Assembly: GCA_030220185.1 (NCBI GenBank)
Contig: JASPKZ010004200.1
Coordinates: forward strand, 1 to 64,000
Length of the DNA stretch: 64,000 bases
Source: Diploptera punctata
Lineage: Eukaryota; Arthropoda; Insecta; Blattodea; Blaberidae
Reading direction: 5' to 3'
The notes under the pieces are model-generated. The model saw only the letters and a program-made list of their open reading frames with translations, was not told the origin of the DNA and did no database searches. Shown here one piece after another: positions 22,285 to 33,330 of this stretch. How positions within the stretch are numbered: position 1 is the first letter of the stretch; every line of letters starts with the position of its first letter. A program made the translations under genes and the position numbers.

Positions 22285-22640
22285 TTTAATCACTCTTTTG
22301 GACCAAAGAGAGATGAATAGAAAGGCAAATGGAGACGACACTTATTAGTGAGCTACATGATCTTTATAGGAAACCACATGTAATAAGAACAGTTAAGGTT
22401 CGTAGACTGTGATTGACAGGACATGTGGCACGAATGAGGAATCAAATAGGGCATGAAACTTGAGAAAACATTCGTATGCAGGCCTATAATGAGATGGGAG
22501 AATAATATTAACAATGATTACATTAAATTACACAATAAATGATTGGGAAACATTAGCTTAGGGTAAGGTAAGGATTTATGGAGAGCTTATGTAAGTATGG
22601 CCATGGATGTACAGGCTCGATAGTGCAAGTTGGTTATTAT
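22285..22640 (+). mobile_element. LINE 3'-end relic, family A
   Basis: It runs from 'ttttggaccaaagagag' through 'gacaggacatgtggcacga' (GHVAR) to 'gctcgatagtgcaagt'. Coding is broken throughout. Confidence 0.75.
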
Positions 22641-23275
22641 TTATGTTAATAGTATTTCTTAAATGGAATCTTTTAAAATGGAATAATGTAGGAGCTAAGG
22701 TGCATATTCCATGCACTGTGCATACAAAGTTCTTCTCTGTGATTTTTACACAATGAAAATTAGTCTCTTGTTGTTCCACATGATCTATTATTTCAGCCTG
22801 AAACATATTTGAACATTATAAAAATATTTAACATGTTTCACTTTTATGTACGTTCTTAGCAAAATAATTATTTTCTGTAAAGCAATATATAAAAATCTTT
22901 TCGAAAAAAATTCCAAAGACAGGTACTATGAATTAGAAATATGGAAAATAGAGAATCTTAGTATAAGATTCACTTCAAAAAATTACGTTTCCAAAATATT
23001 TTAAACAAAGAGTTACAGTTTGAAGCAGAATCTTTCACTCCGACTCCTAGATTAATAAATTAAAATAATAAATGAATTAGGACGTATTATTATCATGTTA
23101 AATGTCCATAGGACGAAATAATCGTCGCAAATATATGAAACTTATATGGAATCTAATCGTGAGAACACGAGGATTTTGATTTTCATATAATTAAATTAAA
23201 ATAAATTGAATCAAACGAAGTTGATAGAAGTAGGAATAAACGATCAGTTAGGTAATAACTATTTCATTTAACAAG
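22641..23275. other. No recognisable feature
   Basis: A/T-rich sequence with no transposon end, SINE box or plausible exon seen. Confidence 0.5.
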
Positions 23276-23277
23276 TA

Positions 23278-24618
23278 CACGGTGATTACAAATGATTGGA
23301 GCGATTTCATGATTTTATTGTAGCGATCTTATTTGACATATCTTCACAGAACTTTAAAGTTATGTATAAAAACTCATAAGGTTTTTTTTTGTTTTCTCTC
23401 GCAGCCGTGTTTCAGCTTTAAACCGAGAGAGCGCAGCAGTTATCAAAGATGGCGACAGGCGAGGAGAAAGCATATGCTGTGCTTGAATTTCATTCAACTC
23501 AATCTGTGATAACTGTGCAACGACACTTCAGAACGAAGTTCGAGAAAGATGCACCGAGTGCCAACTCCATTCGGCGATGGTATGCGCAATTTAAAGCTAC
23601 AGGATGCCTCTGTAAAAGTAAATCAACGGGTCGTCCTTCAGTGAGTGAAGAAAAGGTTGAGAGTGTGCGGATGAGTTTCACACGTAGCCCACAGAAATCA
23701 ACACGAAAAGCGAGCAGAGAGCTGAACAGTCCACAACCGACCGTTTGGAAGATCTTGCGGAAAAGATTGAAGCATAAACCTTACCACTTGCAATTTCTAC
23801 AAGCCCTTACGCCCATTGACAAAGTGAGTCGGTTTGAATTTTGTACACAAATGCAGCAGTTTATGGATGAGGATGGTTTTTGTGAGAAACTTGTCTTCAG
23901 TGACGAAGCAACATTCTTTGTGAATGGCAAAGTGAACAAACACAATGTGCGAATCTGGGGCACAGAAAATCCCCGCGTTATTGTGCAGCACATTCGCGAC
24001 TCCCCAAAAGTTAGTGTGTTCTGTGCGGTTTCTCAGTTCAAAGTTTATGGCCCTTTTTTCTTCTGCGAGCAGAACGTTACAGGACACGTGTACCTGGACA
24101 TGCTGGAAAATTGGCTCATGCCGCAGCTGACGACCGACAGTGAGACCTTCATCTACCAGCAGGATGGTGCTCCACCACACTTCCATCACGATGTTCGTGA
24201 ATTTTTAAACATGAGATTGCCAAACCGATGGATCGGTCGCAGTGGAGAGAATGATCAGAAATTGTTGTCATGGCCTCCACGCTCCCCCGATTTGACGCCG
24301 TGCGATTTTTTTGTTTGGGGGTATGTGAAAGATTCAGTGTTTGTGCCTCCTTTACCAGTAGACTTACCAGAACTGCGAGCTCGCATAATCAATGCCTTTG
24401 AACAAATTAATAGGGACATGTTACGTCGAGTATGGGACGAACTTGATTACAGACTTGATATCTGCAGAATCACCAAGGGGGAGCATATGGAGCACCTGTA
24501 ACATCTCAAAAAAACCTGGGAAGTTGCTCTATGTATCTGTAAAAGTTCGTGAAAATATGTCGAATACTACAGCTACCATAAAATCATGAAATCGCTCCAA
24601 TCATTTGTAATCACCCTG
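23278..24618 (+). mobile_element. Complete mariner-superfamily transposon
   Basis: TA duplications at 23276-23277 and 24619-24620 flank a 1,341-bp element. Its terminal inverted repeats, 23278-23324 and 24572-24618, agree at 45 of 47 bases (start 'cacggtgattac' versus 'cagggtgattac'). The single transposase ORF between them is uninterrupted. Near-identical ends and an open ORF point to recent insertion. Confidence 0.95.
23449..24501 (+). CDS. Mariner-type DDE/D transposase, intact
   Basis: 350 codons starting at ATG 23449 and ending TAA. The N-terminal half carries two helix-turn-helix-like units (about residues 1-60 and 68-112, linked by GRPSVSEEKV). They would bind the terminal inverted repeats. 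The catalytic triad is visible: D152 in VFSDEATF, D239 in YQQDGAPPH, and D286 in WPPRSPDLTPCDFF. Cut-and-paste transposition at TA is expected from the family. There are 46 residues between the second and third Asp when counted as in Mos1 (34 there); residues 266-274 look like extra sequence. The start is preceded by 'aaagatggcgac', a reasonable context. No frameshift or stop is seen, so it may encode active enzyme. Confidence 0.95.
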   Translation: MATGEEKAYAVLEFHSTQSVITVQRHFRTKFEKDAPSANSIRRWYAQFKATGCLCKSKSTGRPSVSEEKVESVRMSFTRSPQKSTRKASRELNSPQPTVWKILRKRLKHKPYHLQFLQALTPIDKVSRFEFCTQMQQFMDEDGFCEKLVFSDEATFFVNGKVNKHNVRIWGTENPRVIVQHIRDSPKVSVFCAVSQFKVYGPFFFCEQNVTGHVYLDMLENWLMPQLTTDSETFIYQQDGAPPHFHHDVREFLNMRLPNRWIGRSGENDQKLLSWPPRSPDLTPCDFFVWGYVKDSVFVPPLPVDLPELRARIINAFEQINRDMLRRVWDELDYRLDICRITKGEHMEHL

Positions 24619-24639
24619 TACATGGTACCGCTTTTGTTA

Positions 24640-24992
24640 AGCGACAGGTTCTTGACGCGGCTACAAAAGAGTTAAAATTTAAGAAAACTTATTGTACTAG
24701 AGGATTACTGGACATTTCTTTGTGGACCAGTAATCCATGATCTTAAACCGAGCTTCGCTGACAGGTCATTAACAAAGCATGATTTATGGCTTGGGAACTA
24801 CAGCGTCGAGTAAACAACGCATTATAACGAACTCGACAAACCGCGAGGACGCGAAGCCTAGCAAACAGGAGGGAAAAGGCCACTGACCCAAAGGAGTGTC
24901 CATACAGGGAACATGGTGGATCCTTGTCCAATGGAAAGACGGCGATTCCTTCTTTGGTAATAAGGAATCGTTGTCAACCAATATAATAAAGT
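24640..24992. other. No recognisable feature
   Basis: Mixed-composition sequence between the mariner element and the LTR candidate. There are short antisense ORFs only. Confidence 0.4.
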
Positions 24993-25512
24993 GTTGTATC
25001 GCGACAAGGTAATGACCTCATGACGACACGATGACGGGGAGAGGGTAACGAAGTTTACCTTATACCCAACAATAATTATGGTAACTTAGTTCTGCATTCA
25101 GAGTTCAGCGTTTTGGAGTTCAGCGTTCGGAGTCCTGAGTCCGGCGGAACTCACCGAGGCGGGAGTCGGGACAGACTCACCGATATGGCCTTAAATTAAC
25201 AAAATACAACATAACTTCACTTATAATTTAGGCATCCGTGATATGATCATTAGAGACTCCATCTTGAGTTCTAAATGCGTTACTGCGGTCAATACCTTGT
25301 CCGACATCAAATGTGTCAACAATCTTACATATGTATAGTGTCCATCGATTAATAAAATATTTTTATTAAACTTCATCTCGCGTAGTCTTGCGCCGGCCAG
25401 CTCCTTGCTTATTCCTAGAGAACGAACCTCAACTCTACCGATTACCAACCTGAGCAACCTTAAGATCTCACACATGGAGATATCCTTTCGGTACTCCTGG
25501 CGCCCAACATCC
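24993..25512 (+). mobile_element. Probable LTR with adjoining primer-binding site
   Basis: A possible LTR begins 'tgttgtatcgcgac' at 24993. It has a poly(A)-signal-like 'aataaaat' near 25351 and ends just before 'tggcgcccaacatcc' (about 25498). That matches the TGGCGCCCAAC primer-binding site common in gypsy-type retrotransposons and retroviruses. No coding region follows, so this is a solo or truncated copy. The 5' boundary is uncertain. Confidence 0.45.
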
Positions 25513-25514
25513 TT

Positions 25515-26430
25515 TACTAACCATTAAACCCACATTAATACCTTCTTAAGTTATAGTGCAGATTATGTATGTATCTAACCATTGCTCAAGAAAACACAAC
25601 TTGAAACAAATAACATACAGGTTTTTTAATATAAAATTGAAAATTTCTTGAAGGAACAAAAAATATTACACGTTAACCAATTTCTGAGTACAGCTGTTAT
25701 TTTATATTTTTGTCACTAGACATCAATTTACACTGAATAGAATTCAGAGGTTCTATATACAAATATAGTACACCATATTCATCTTCATGTTGGTAATTAG
25801 CTTAATACATGGCACATCTGCTGTAATTGTGATACTTCAAAATGGGAGGTTTTCTGAAAATATAATATAGAGATTGTAATTTAAAAAATCATCACACCAC
25901 ATAAGTAGATATTATTTGGCGTATATGTTCACAATGAGAGGTTTTTGTAGAAATCCAATTTAGAAATGTAAATATAAAATATCATCACCCACATAAGTAC
26001 ATATTGTTTGGCAGAAAATTAGATGAATTTGTAGTTAAGGCACATTCCATCCTTGTATTATCGAACGTTTCACCACGGTTCATCCAAAAGAGTCTTGTGG
26101 CTGAGGTAAAAAATGTGCAGGATCATTGTCTCTGAATCTTGAATTCAAATAATGCACCTAATCAATGTCAAATTCTATAAAACATTAAATAACATTAACT
26201 TACTCAAACACATTATAAATTACATACATTTATAAAGTTCTAAAGTAAAATATTACCTGCTTCTTTCATGAAACCTCACGATGATCACCGTATCCCCCAG
26301 AATACTTTCAACCTGAAATATTATTATATATTACAATAAAACTGCATTTAAATACTTTGGAGTAGTAATAATAATAATTGAACAGAGTTTCAAGTAGATG
26401 ATAAAGTTTTACAAAATACAGAAGTAGATT
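25515..26430. repeat. A/T-rich stretch with a duplicated ~90-bp motif
   Basis: 25835-25925 and 25945-26015 share 'tttagaaatgtaaatata'-like and 'atcatcac.cacataagta' text. A third copy, inverted, lies at 38585-38690, on the other side of the palindrome. There are no genes. Confidence 0.5.
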
Positions 26431-26439
26431 ATAAATTAA

Positions 26440-27081
26440 CAGAAGTGAATGTACAATACTTCATAGCAACATAGTAAGAAACAACAAGGCAACTGGACCA
26501 AGAGGAATACATTTGGAAATGTTAAAAATTGAGGACCAAAATTAGTAACAAGTTTGTCCAAACTGTATAAAAAGATTTTAAATGGAGACGTAATACCAAG
26601 CAGATGCAACTGGGATACATCACTTCCATATACAAAAATAAAAAGACACAGAAAATTATGCTGCACCGATGAATTTGTGTAATAAATCCTATAATGAAAG
26701 TTTTTTTCTGAAAATTGTCAAACTAAATGTAGAAGAAAGGTAAATTGACCTCGAGAAACAATGCTGGAAGGTTCTGCATAGATTACACTTTTACACTATC
26801 ACTCTTATTGGAAATTTGTAAGGAAAAGTCAAGGATGTCATATATTTGGAAAAGGCATACGATAGTTTCCCAAGGAAACTATTATGGCTAGATCTAAAAG
26901 AAGCATTAATAGATGAAAAAACAATGAAAATGTTAAAATCAATATATTGAGGAAATACATAGCAAATTAAAATGGGAAGTAAGCTATGTAGAGTGAAGAT
27001 TTCACAGCAGAACTAGAGGTGAAGGTAAATTACAATGTGAAAATGTGGAAATTAAAAAAGTTGAAAAATAAAATTATTTAG
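26440..27081 (+). mobile_element. LINE (RTE-like), left half of an interrupted copy
   Basis: Decayed RT coding: NNKATGPRGIHLEMLK, then a motif A remnant LEKAYDSFPRKLLW near 26850, ending at EIKKVEK. The coding then resumes as KYLGSILESD at 37612, after the inserted palindrome. There are many frameshifts. The junction leaves 'aaaattatttag' here (27070-27081) and 'aaaaatatttag' at 37610-37621. Confidence 0.75.
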
Positions 27082-27205
27082 TACTAGTAAAATCCATCTC
27101 AATTTCCGTTGAAGTGAAGTCATATGACGAAAGTTAAAAATTAAATTGTACCTGTTGGTAGGTGCCGTCGTCCTCAACTTGTTAATATATTGTATATAAA
27201 ATTAA

Positions 27206-27243
27206 CTGGAGCGCTTTCGGAAGTTACCTTCCATCTTCTGCAG
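27206..27243 (-). ncRNA. Hammerhead-ribozyme-like motif, PLE family 1, left arm
   Basis: In the minus orientation: CUG, CAGAAGA, stem II U-GGAAG / CUUCC (loop GUAA), GAA, then A-GC-GC-U, C and CAG. The two outer triplets can pair (stem I) and AGC/GCU is self-complementary (short stem III). Position 4 of the conserved CUGANGA box is A instead of U, which would weaken cleavage. Confidence 0.6.
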
Positions 27244-27539
27244 GTTGAGTTTCCGTTGCTTGTTGTTGTGTACGGTGATGTATACTCCAACTGTTTGTAG
27301 CAGCAACTGACTTGTTTTTGACGATCTCGTATAATGGGTTTGACTGGGGTGTGTTCTCATTGAGAAGTGAGTGTTCTTTGTTTCCTTTATAATTTAAAGG
27401 TCTTCAAATATATTTATCCTAGCTGGAATGTTTTCTCGGTGGATTATCGTGAGAGTGTTTTCAATTGTGTTCATTCGATGACCTGCGTTAATGAGATGTT
27501 TAGCATAGCTTGATTTATCATTAGCGTGTATGAAATCTT

Positions 27540-27740
27540 TTAGATGTTCTTTAGCCTATATCTAGTATTGAAATTTCTGCTTGTCCTGCCAATATAAAAT
27601 TTATTACAATCTTTACATGTTAGTTTGTAGACTCCCTTGTTTTTGAATTTGTTGTGTTCTTCTATGCCATTGTATATTATGTTGTTTAATTTGTTTCCTC
27701 TTTTATAAGCTGTGTTAATGTTTTTATTTATCTTTTTCAC
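27540..27740 (-). pseudogene. PLE GIY-YIG endonuclease fragment, left arm
   Basis: Sixty-six codons include GVYKLTCKDCNKFYIGRTS. The G-V-Y ... F-Y-I-G pair is the GIY-YIG signature, and the Cys pair between is typical of Penelope endonucleases. After NFNTRY the frame shifts, and the rest of the domain (HLKDFIHAND-like, then HLINAGHRMN) runs in another frame to about 27260. In PLEs this domain nicks the target to prime reverse transcription. Confidence 0.8.
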
Positions 27741-27840
27741 AGTTATGGCTAGTTTTGTGGTTTCATTTTCTGTGTATGTTAATGTTACCCATGTTTTGTT
27801 ATTGTTAGATTCTCTTTCAAGTTTTGTTATATTTTTTGCG

Positions 27841-28560
27841 TCATTTTTTCTTTTTTTGTTTCTTTATGAGCTTATCAATGATTTGTTTGTTGAATCCGTT
27901 GTTTTTCGCCATGTTTTTAAGATATTGCAGTTCTGTGTTGTAATTTGGTTTGTTCAAGGGTAGTTTAAGCATTATGTTGATTAAACTATTAAATGTGCCG
28001 ATTCTATGTTGGTATGGGTGTCTAGATTTGTTATTAATGGTGAGCATATTATTTGTGGATTTGCGGAAAATATTTATTTCAAGTTTCTTTTGTTGTATGT
28101 TTTTCATTATGGTAAGGTCTAGATAGTTTATTTTGTTATTCAGTTCTATCTCTTCCGTAAATTCTATTTTAGGATGTATATTGTTTAGTTCTAGCAGAAT
28201 TTCCTTTTCTTTTCTGTTCTCATTTTCATAAATAATCATGACGTCATCCACACATCTTGTAATTAGCTTTATATTGAATTTATTTATTAAAGTTTCATAG
28301 TATTTGTTTTCCAAATCTTGTTGAAATATTTCTGTCATTAAACCTGATGTGGGTGATCCCATAGGGATTCCATCTTCTTGTTCATATATTTGGTTATTGA
28401 ATTGGAAATAATTTTGCTTCATCATTGTATTTATGACTATGTGTAATTTGTTTATGTATTCTGTATTTAAGTTACTGTTATCTAGTTTATTTTTTATTAT
28501 GTTTACAGTTTCGTTTATTGGAATGTTAGTGTATAGATTCTTTATGGCAAATGACGCCAT
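27841..28560 (-). pseudogene. PLE reverse transcriptase core, left arm
   Basis: 239 open codons on the minus strand. Fingers/palm begins with IKNLYTNIPINETVNII, then the primer-grip-side motif GIPMGSPTSGLMTEI and the catalytic RCVDDVMIIYEN (D-D pair). NKINYLDLTI and KSRHPYQHRIGTFN follow, all characteristic of Penelope RTs, which are related to telomerase. The N-terminal third of the protein is cut off by the LINE inserted at 28819 and resumes at 31976-32377. The copy is dead because of the insertion and later frameshifts. Confidence 0.85.
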
Positions 28561-29166
28561 TTTCGTATTCTTATTTATTTCTATGTTTTTAAGTTTATAT
28601 GCAAAATCATATGTGTTTTTATTGTGTATTTATCTTCTAATTTCATGTATTCTTTTAGTTTTTGTGCAATTAAATAGGAAATTTTGTAGTAGGGGCGTTA
28701 ATGCAGTTTACTACTGGCCGCATTGGGTTATTGGTTTTGTGTATTTTAGACAAAGCTTTCATTATCGGTACCGTTGGATTGTTGTTTATGAACTTATTTG
28801 TATACTTGTTAAATTCATGGCTTCTTAGGCGGATAAAGAGTTTGGAATCTCAACGGCGAAGAAGGCAGAAGAGATTACCTCAGGATAGGGAGCTGTTGCC
28901 TTGCAGGATGGGAGTTGGTCCTCCAAAGGCTAGGGGAAGACATCAACGATTACAAATTACCTGGTCCTCCAGGTTGGGGGTTAGGCAGAGGGCTAGCACC
29001 CCGATCCTATAGAACAAAGCTTGCTACGTTTCCCAAGAAATTAGCCGGACGGATTAATAGGCATCGACTTTGGCTACGTAAACGGACTTTGGTGTGTGGA
29101 ACTTGGGTATACAAGGAATAAGTGGAAAACTAGTAGAAATAGTTTAAAGAACTAGATACTCTGGAT

Positions 29167-30003
29167 ATGGATATAATCGTTTTAAATGAGACAAAAAAGA
29201 AAGGACAAGAAGTGGTTGGGGATTATATACATTTCTGTAGTGGAGTGCCAAAATCAGAGAAAGCAAAATCACGAGTGGCTGTCCTCATAAAGAGAAAATG
29301 GAAATCTGGAATAGTTAATTGGAAAGAAATAAGTGACAGGATAATTAAGATAACTATACGCATTCATGAAATTACTGTGGAAGTAATAGGGGTATATGCC
29401 CCCAACAATTGTGCTTCAGTTGATGAGAAAAGGGCTTTTTATGAAGATTTGAGAGAAGTAATTGATGATTGTGTGAATGGACATGAGCTCTTGCTAATGG
29501 CAGATTTTAATGGACGTGTTGGTAGAAAAATTAATAGTAACATTGTTGGAGGCTGGGGAGAAGATACAGAAAATGATAATGGTAGGAGGTTGATTGAATT
29601 CTGTAAGGAGCGGGAATGTGTTATCATGAATACAAAGTTTAAACACAAGGATATACATAAATATACCTGGGTAAATCACTCCAGGAATTTGAAGTCTATT
29701 ATAGACTACGTAATAGTAAGACAGCAACGATTGATTAAAGTACAAGATGTTAGAGTACGGAGGAAGATAGAATGTGGATCGGATCATCATATTGTTGTAT
29801 CAAAAATTGCGTTCCCAATGAAAACTAAATTAAAAACAACTAAAACTCAGAAAAATAAAGAAATGACTATTATAGATGACCCCAGATATTTGGTGCATCT
29901 ATTACAGGAAGATAGTGTACGCTACCTATATCAGGAAAGGATGAACAATAGACTGAAAGTAGTAGAGGAGGATTTGAATGCTGAAGGCCTGTATGTTTTT
30001 TAA
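29167..30003 (+). pseudogene. LINE AP-type endonuclease domain, left arm
   Basis: 278 open codons. Motifs in order: DIIVLNETKKKG (catalytic Glu), VYAPNN, LLMADFNGRVG (N/D of the active site), YTWVNHSRNLKSIIDYVIV and GSDHHIVV (terminal catalytic His). All the usual APE-endonuclease residues are present. The true start is upstream: VCGTW and GISGKLVEI are encoded from about 29095 in shifted frames. The ORF ends at a stop at 30003; the linker to the RT (30004-30415) is broken by several stops. In RTE-type LINEs this domain nicks DNA for target-primed reverse transcription. Confidence 0.85.
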
Positions 30004-30415
30004 AAACATTGTGTTAATGGAGTAGCTGAGGAAGTGTTGGGAAGGGAGAGGAAAAGTGGAGGAAGGACAGAATGGATGACTATGGAAGCACTGAAGTTAT
30101 TAATAAAAAAAAAAGAAATTGTACTATAAGTGGTTGCGCTCTAAGAGTTAAAGAAGATCTACAGAAGTACAGAGAATGCAAGAGAAAGGTAAAGTAGGTT
30201 ATAATAAAATGTAAAGAAGAATCATGGGAAAACGTATGTGCTGAAATCGATCATTCATTAGGATACAGAAGATCTGCAGAGGCATGGAGAGTTATAAGGA
30301 GGATGAGGGCAGTTAATAATCCATCACCAGCCTTGAATCTTGTGAATATGGAACAATGGGAGAAGCACTTTAAAAATCTGCTTGTTGAAAAAGGAAGGGA
30401 CAAAAATGTGAAAAT

Positions 30416-31975
30416 TTGGAGTATATGGACAATATATCGTCACGTATGGAACCTATTTTGGAGGAAGAAATAAATCTGGCACTGAAAAAACCAAAGAATG
30501 GTAAAGCCAGTGGACCCAGTGGAATAATGACAGAATTATGGAAATATGGACCCCCCTTATTAAAAAGACTTATCTGTAAAATGTTTAATCAAATTTTGGA
30601 GGGTGATGAAATACCAAAGGATTGGTGTATGTCATATATAACATCTATTCATAAAAAGGGAAATCGTAAAGACCCTGGAAATTACAGAGGAATCAGTGTG
30701 ATGTCATACATGGGTAGAATTTTTAGCAGTATCATCACAAACAGACTTGAACACACTATCGAAGGAAGAATGTTGGAAGACCAAGCAGGATTTACCAGAG
30801 GGAAATCATGCATGGATCACATTTTTAGTCTGAGGCAGATAACAGAAAAATCACATGCTAAGGGCCAGGAAATTCATTTGATATTTGTTGATTTAGAAAA
30901 GGCCTATGGCTCAGTGCCAATCAACCAACTTTGGGATGCAATGGTTGATGTTGGTATCGATTTACCAACGATTTCACTTGTCCGACGGTTGTACCAGCAG
31001 TGTCAGGCTTCGGTTAAAGTGGGTAAGATGATATCCTCTCCATTCAGAACTACTAAAGGCCTGCGACAGGGCTGTAGTATGTCCCCTACTCTGTTCAAAA
31101 TATACATCCAGCATATATTGGAGCAGTGGAATCGATATTGTGGAGGCATGGGAGTACCAGTTCAAGGTGGCACAGTACATTCCTTATTATTTGCAGACGA
31201 TCAAGTGTTGATAGCCCAGAGTCGTGAGGATGTGAAATGCATGATGAGTAAACTTCTAAATGCTTTTGAAATAGGAGGATTAAGAGTAAACATGGAAAAA
31301 ACTGAATATCTTGTAGTAGGAGGAAGTGGACGAGATATATTCCTATCCCAAGGAATTATTAGACCTGTTAAAAATTTAAATATTTGGGATCACTTATTGA
31401 TGAATCAAGGAGTTGTAAAGCTGAAGTAGATAGCAGGTTAGTACAAGCACGAAGAGCCATAAAAATGTTGAATGGAGTTCTGTGGAGTAGGACCATGTCA
31501 AACCACACGAAGAAGAGGATTTTGAAGTCTGTTGTGGAAAGCATAATGACTTATGGTGCTGAGGGATGGACTTTGATAGAGGGACAAAAAACTAAGATCT
31601 TGGCAGTGGAGATGGATGGAATAAGACGCAGTGCCAGGGTGTCCAGGTTGGAAAGAAGATGAAATGAAGAAGTGAGGCAGATGATGGATATGGAGGAAAC
31701 TGGTGGAAAGGATCGAAAGACGAGCTCTTCAGTGGTACGGCCATGTCAGGAGAATGGAGGATGATAGGTGGCCCAAAACTCTTTTGGAATGGTCACCTTC
31801 TGGTAGAAGAAAACGGGGCAGGCCAAGAACAACTTGGAGAGGAGAGATCCATAGATTGATGAATGACCGAGGTCTGGAGGAGGATGAATGGCGTGATTGG
31901 CAAGAATGGCGAATTGGAATACAGGGTAACCGCCGAAAAGTGGAGAGACCCTCAAAAGTAAATAAAAAAAAGTAA
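30416..31975 (+). pseudogene. LINE reverse transcriptase and C-terminal domain, left arm
   Basis: The first 337 codons (30416-31429) hold the RT: KNGKASGPSGIMTELW, SYITSIHKKGNRKDPGNYRG, EDQAGFTRGKSCMDHI, motif A FVDLEKAYGSV, TTKGLRQGCSMSPTLF and motif C LLFADDQVLIA. The second Asp usual in motif A (AYD) is Gly in both arms. A frameshift near 31400 moves reading to 31384-31662, and a stop plus shift to 31703-31975 (WYGHVRRMEDDRWPKTLLEW, RPRTTW). Three breaks make this copy non-functional. Confidence 0.85.
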
Positions 31976-32377
31976 GTTAAATTCATTGGACATGTTTTTG
32001 TTAGTTCTTTAAATTTTCTGTCAAAATTTAACTGTTGGATCTTTGTCGATTTTCTTGAATTTATTTTCATCTATGAATTGTTTCGTTTTTTCAGTATAAT
32101 CATCTTTGTTCATTAGTACCGTTATGTTACCTTTATCGGCTTTGTATGTATTATGTTATTATTTTTGAGTTAAGTTTTTAATTTATTAAGGTGTTTTAAA
32201 TTATTCTTTTCTTTATTACTTACTGCGGGTGAAATTTCATTGATGGTTTTAGCAACTTGGTATCTTGCATGGTCTTTATTATTTATTTGTAATTTATTAA
32301 TTGCAATTTCGCTTTCGATTATCATATTTTCTTTTATCCTGTTGGTATTCGTTGTGGAGAAACAAGAATACTTGAAA
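31976..32377 (-). pseudogene. PLE N-terminal coding part, left arm
   Basis: The minus strand carries the decayed PLE N-terminus, best seen near 32000-32100 as MNKDDYTEK, QFIDENKF and KFDRKFKELTKTCP. The basic N-terminal 'MNKxDYxxK ... DPT' segment is typical of Penelope RT proteins. It mirrors 32407-32780. Confidence 0.7.
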
Positions 32378-32406
32378 ATGGATACAAGTTCATTTTCCCC
32401 ACTACC
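32350..32406. other. Asymmetric spacer at the palindrome centre
   Basis: Fifty-seven bases that are not reverse complementary separate the arms, flanked by 'gttggtatt' and 'aataccaac'. They do not resemble a sequencing adapter. Confidence 0.8.
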
Positions 32407-32780
32407 AATACCAACAGGATAAAAGAAAATATGATAATCGAAAGCGAAATTGCAATTAATAAATTACAAATAAATAATAAAGACCATGCAAGATACCAAG
32501 TTGCTAAAACCATCAATGAAATTTCACCCGCAATAAGTAATAAAGAAAAGAATAATTTAAAACACCTTAATAAATTAAAAACTTAACTCAAAAATAATAA
32601 CATAATACATACAAAGCCGATAAAGGTAACATAACGGTACTAATGAACAAAGATGATTATACTGAGAAAACGAAACAATTCATAGATGAGAATAAATTCA
32701 AGAAAATCGACTAAGATCCAACAGTTAAATTTTGATAGAAAATTTAAACAACTAACAAAAACATTCCCAATGAATTTAAC
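32407..32780 (+). pseudogene. PLE N-terminal coding part, right arm
   Basis: Plus-strand coding with frameshifts: ENMIIESEIAINKLQINNK, QVAKTINEISP, then MNKDDYTEKTKQFIDENKF and KFDRKFKQLTKTFP. It is cut at 32780 by the LINE and resumes at 35941. Confidence 0.7.
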
Positions 32781-33330
32781 TTACTTTTTTTTTTACTTAC
32801 TTTTGAGGGTCTCTCCACTTTTCAGCGGTTACCCTATATTCCAATTCGCCATTCTTGCCGATCACGCCATTCATCCTCCTCCAGACCTCGGTCGTTCATC
32901 AATCTATGGATCTCTCCTCTCCAAGTTGTTCTTGGCCTGTCCCGTTTCCTTCTACCAGAAGGTGACCATTCCAAAAGAGTTTTGGGCCACCTATCATCCT
33001 CCATTCTCCTGACATGTCCGTACCACTGAAGACCTCGTCTTTCGATCCTTTCCACCACTGTTTCCTCCATATCCATTATCTGCCTCACTTCTTCATTTCA
33101 TCTTCTTTCCAACCTGGACACCCTGGCACTGCGTCTTATTCCATCCATCTCCACTGCCAAGATCTTAGTTTTTTGTCCCTCTATCAAAGTCCATCCCTCA
33201 GCACCATAAGTCATTATGCTTTCCACAACAGACTTCAAAATCCTCTTCTTCGTGTGGTTTGACATGGTGCTACTCCACAGTACTCCATTCAACATTTTTA
33301 TGGCTCTTCGTGCTTGTACTAACCTGCTAT

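Larger units (their letters stand above)
28819..31975 (+). mobile_element. Full-length RTE-like LINE inserted in the PLE, left arm
   Basis: The target duplication 'gttaaattcat' is at 28808-28818 and 31976-31986. The 3.16-kb LINE reads plus, antisense to the PLE. It has a 5' leader, an AP endonuclease, RT, a C-terminal domain and a short A/G-rich tail ending 'aaaaaaagtaa'. Its mirror copy is at 32781-35940. Confidence 0.9.

Noticed and set aside
23797..24189. 130-codon minus-strand ORF within the mariner transposase
   Set aside because: It is antisense to an intact transposase and has no family motifs.
27712..28828. Plus-strand ORFs with hydrophobic, membrane-like translations
   Set aside because: They are antisense shadows of the PLE RT and GIY-YIG coding on the minus strand; A-rich coding gives Phe/Leu/Val-rich antisense.
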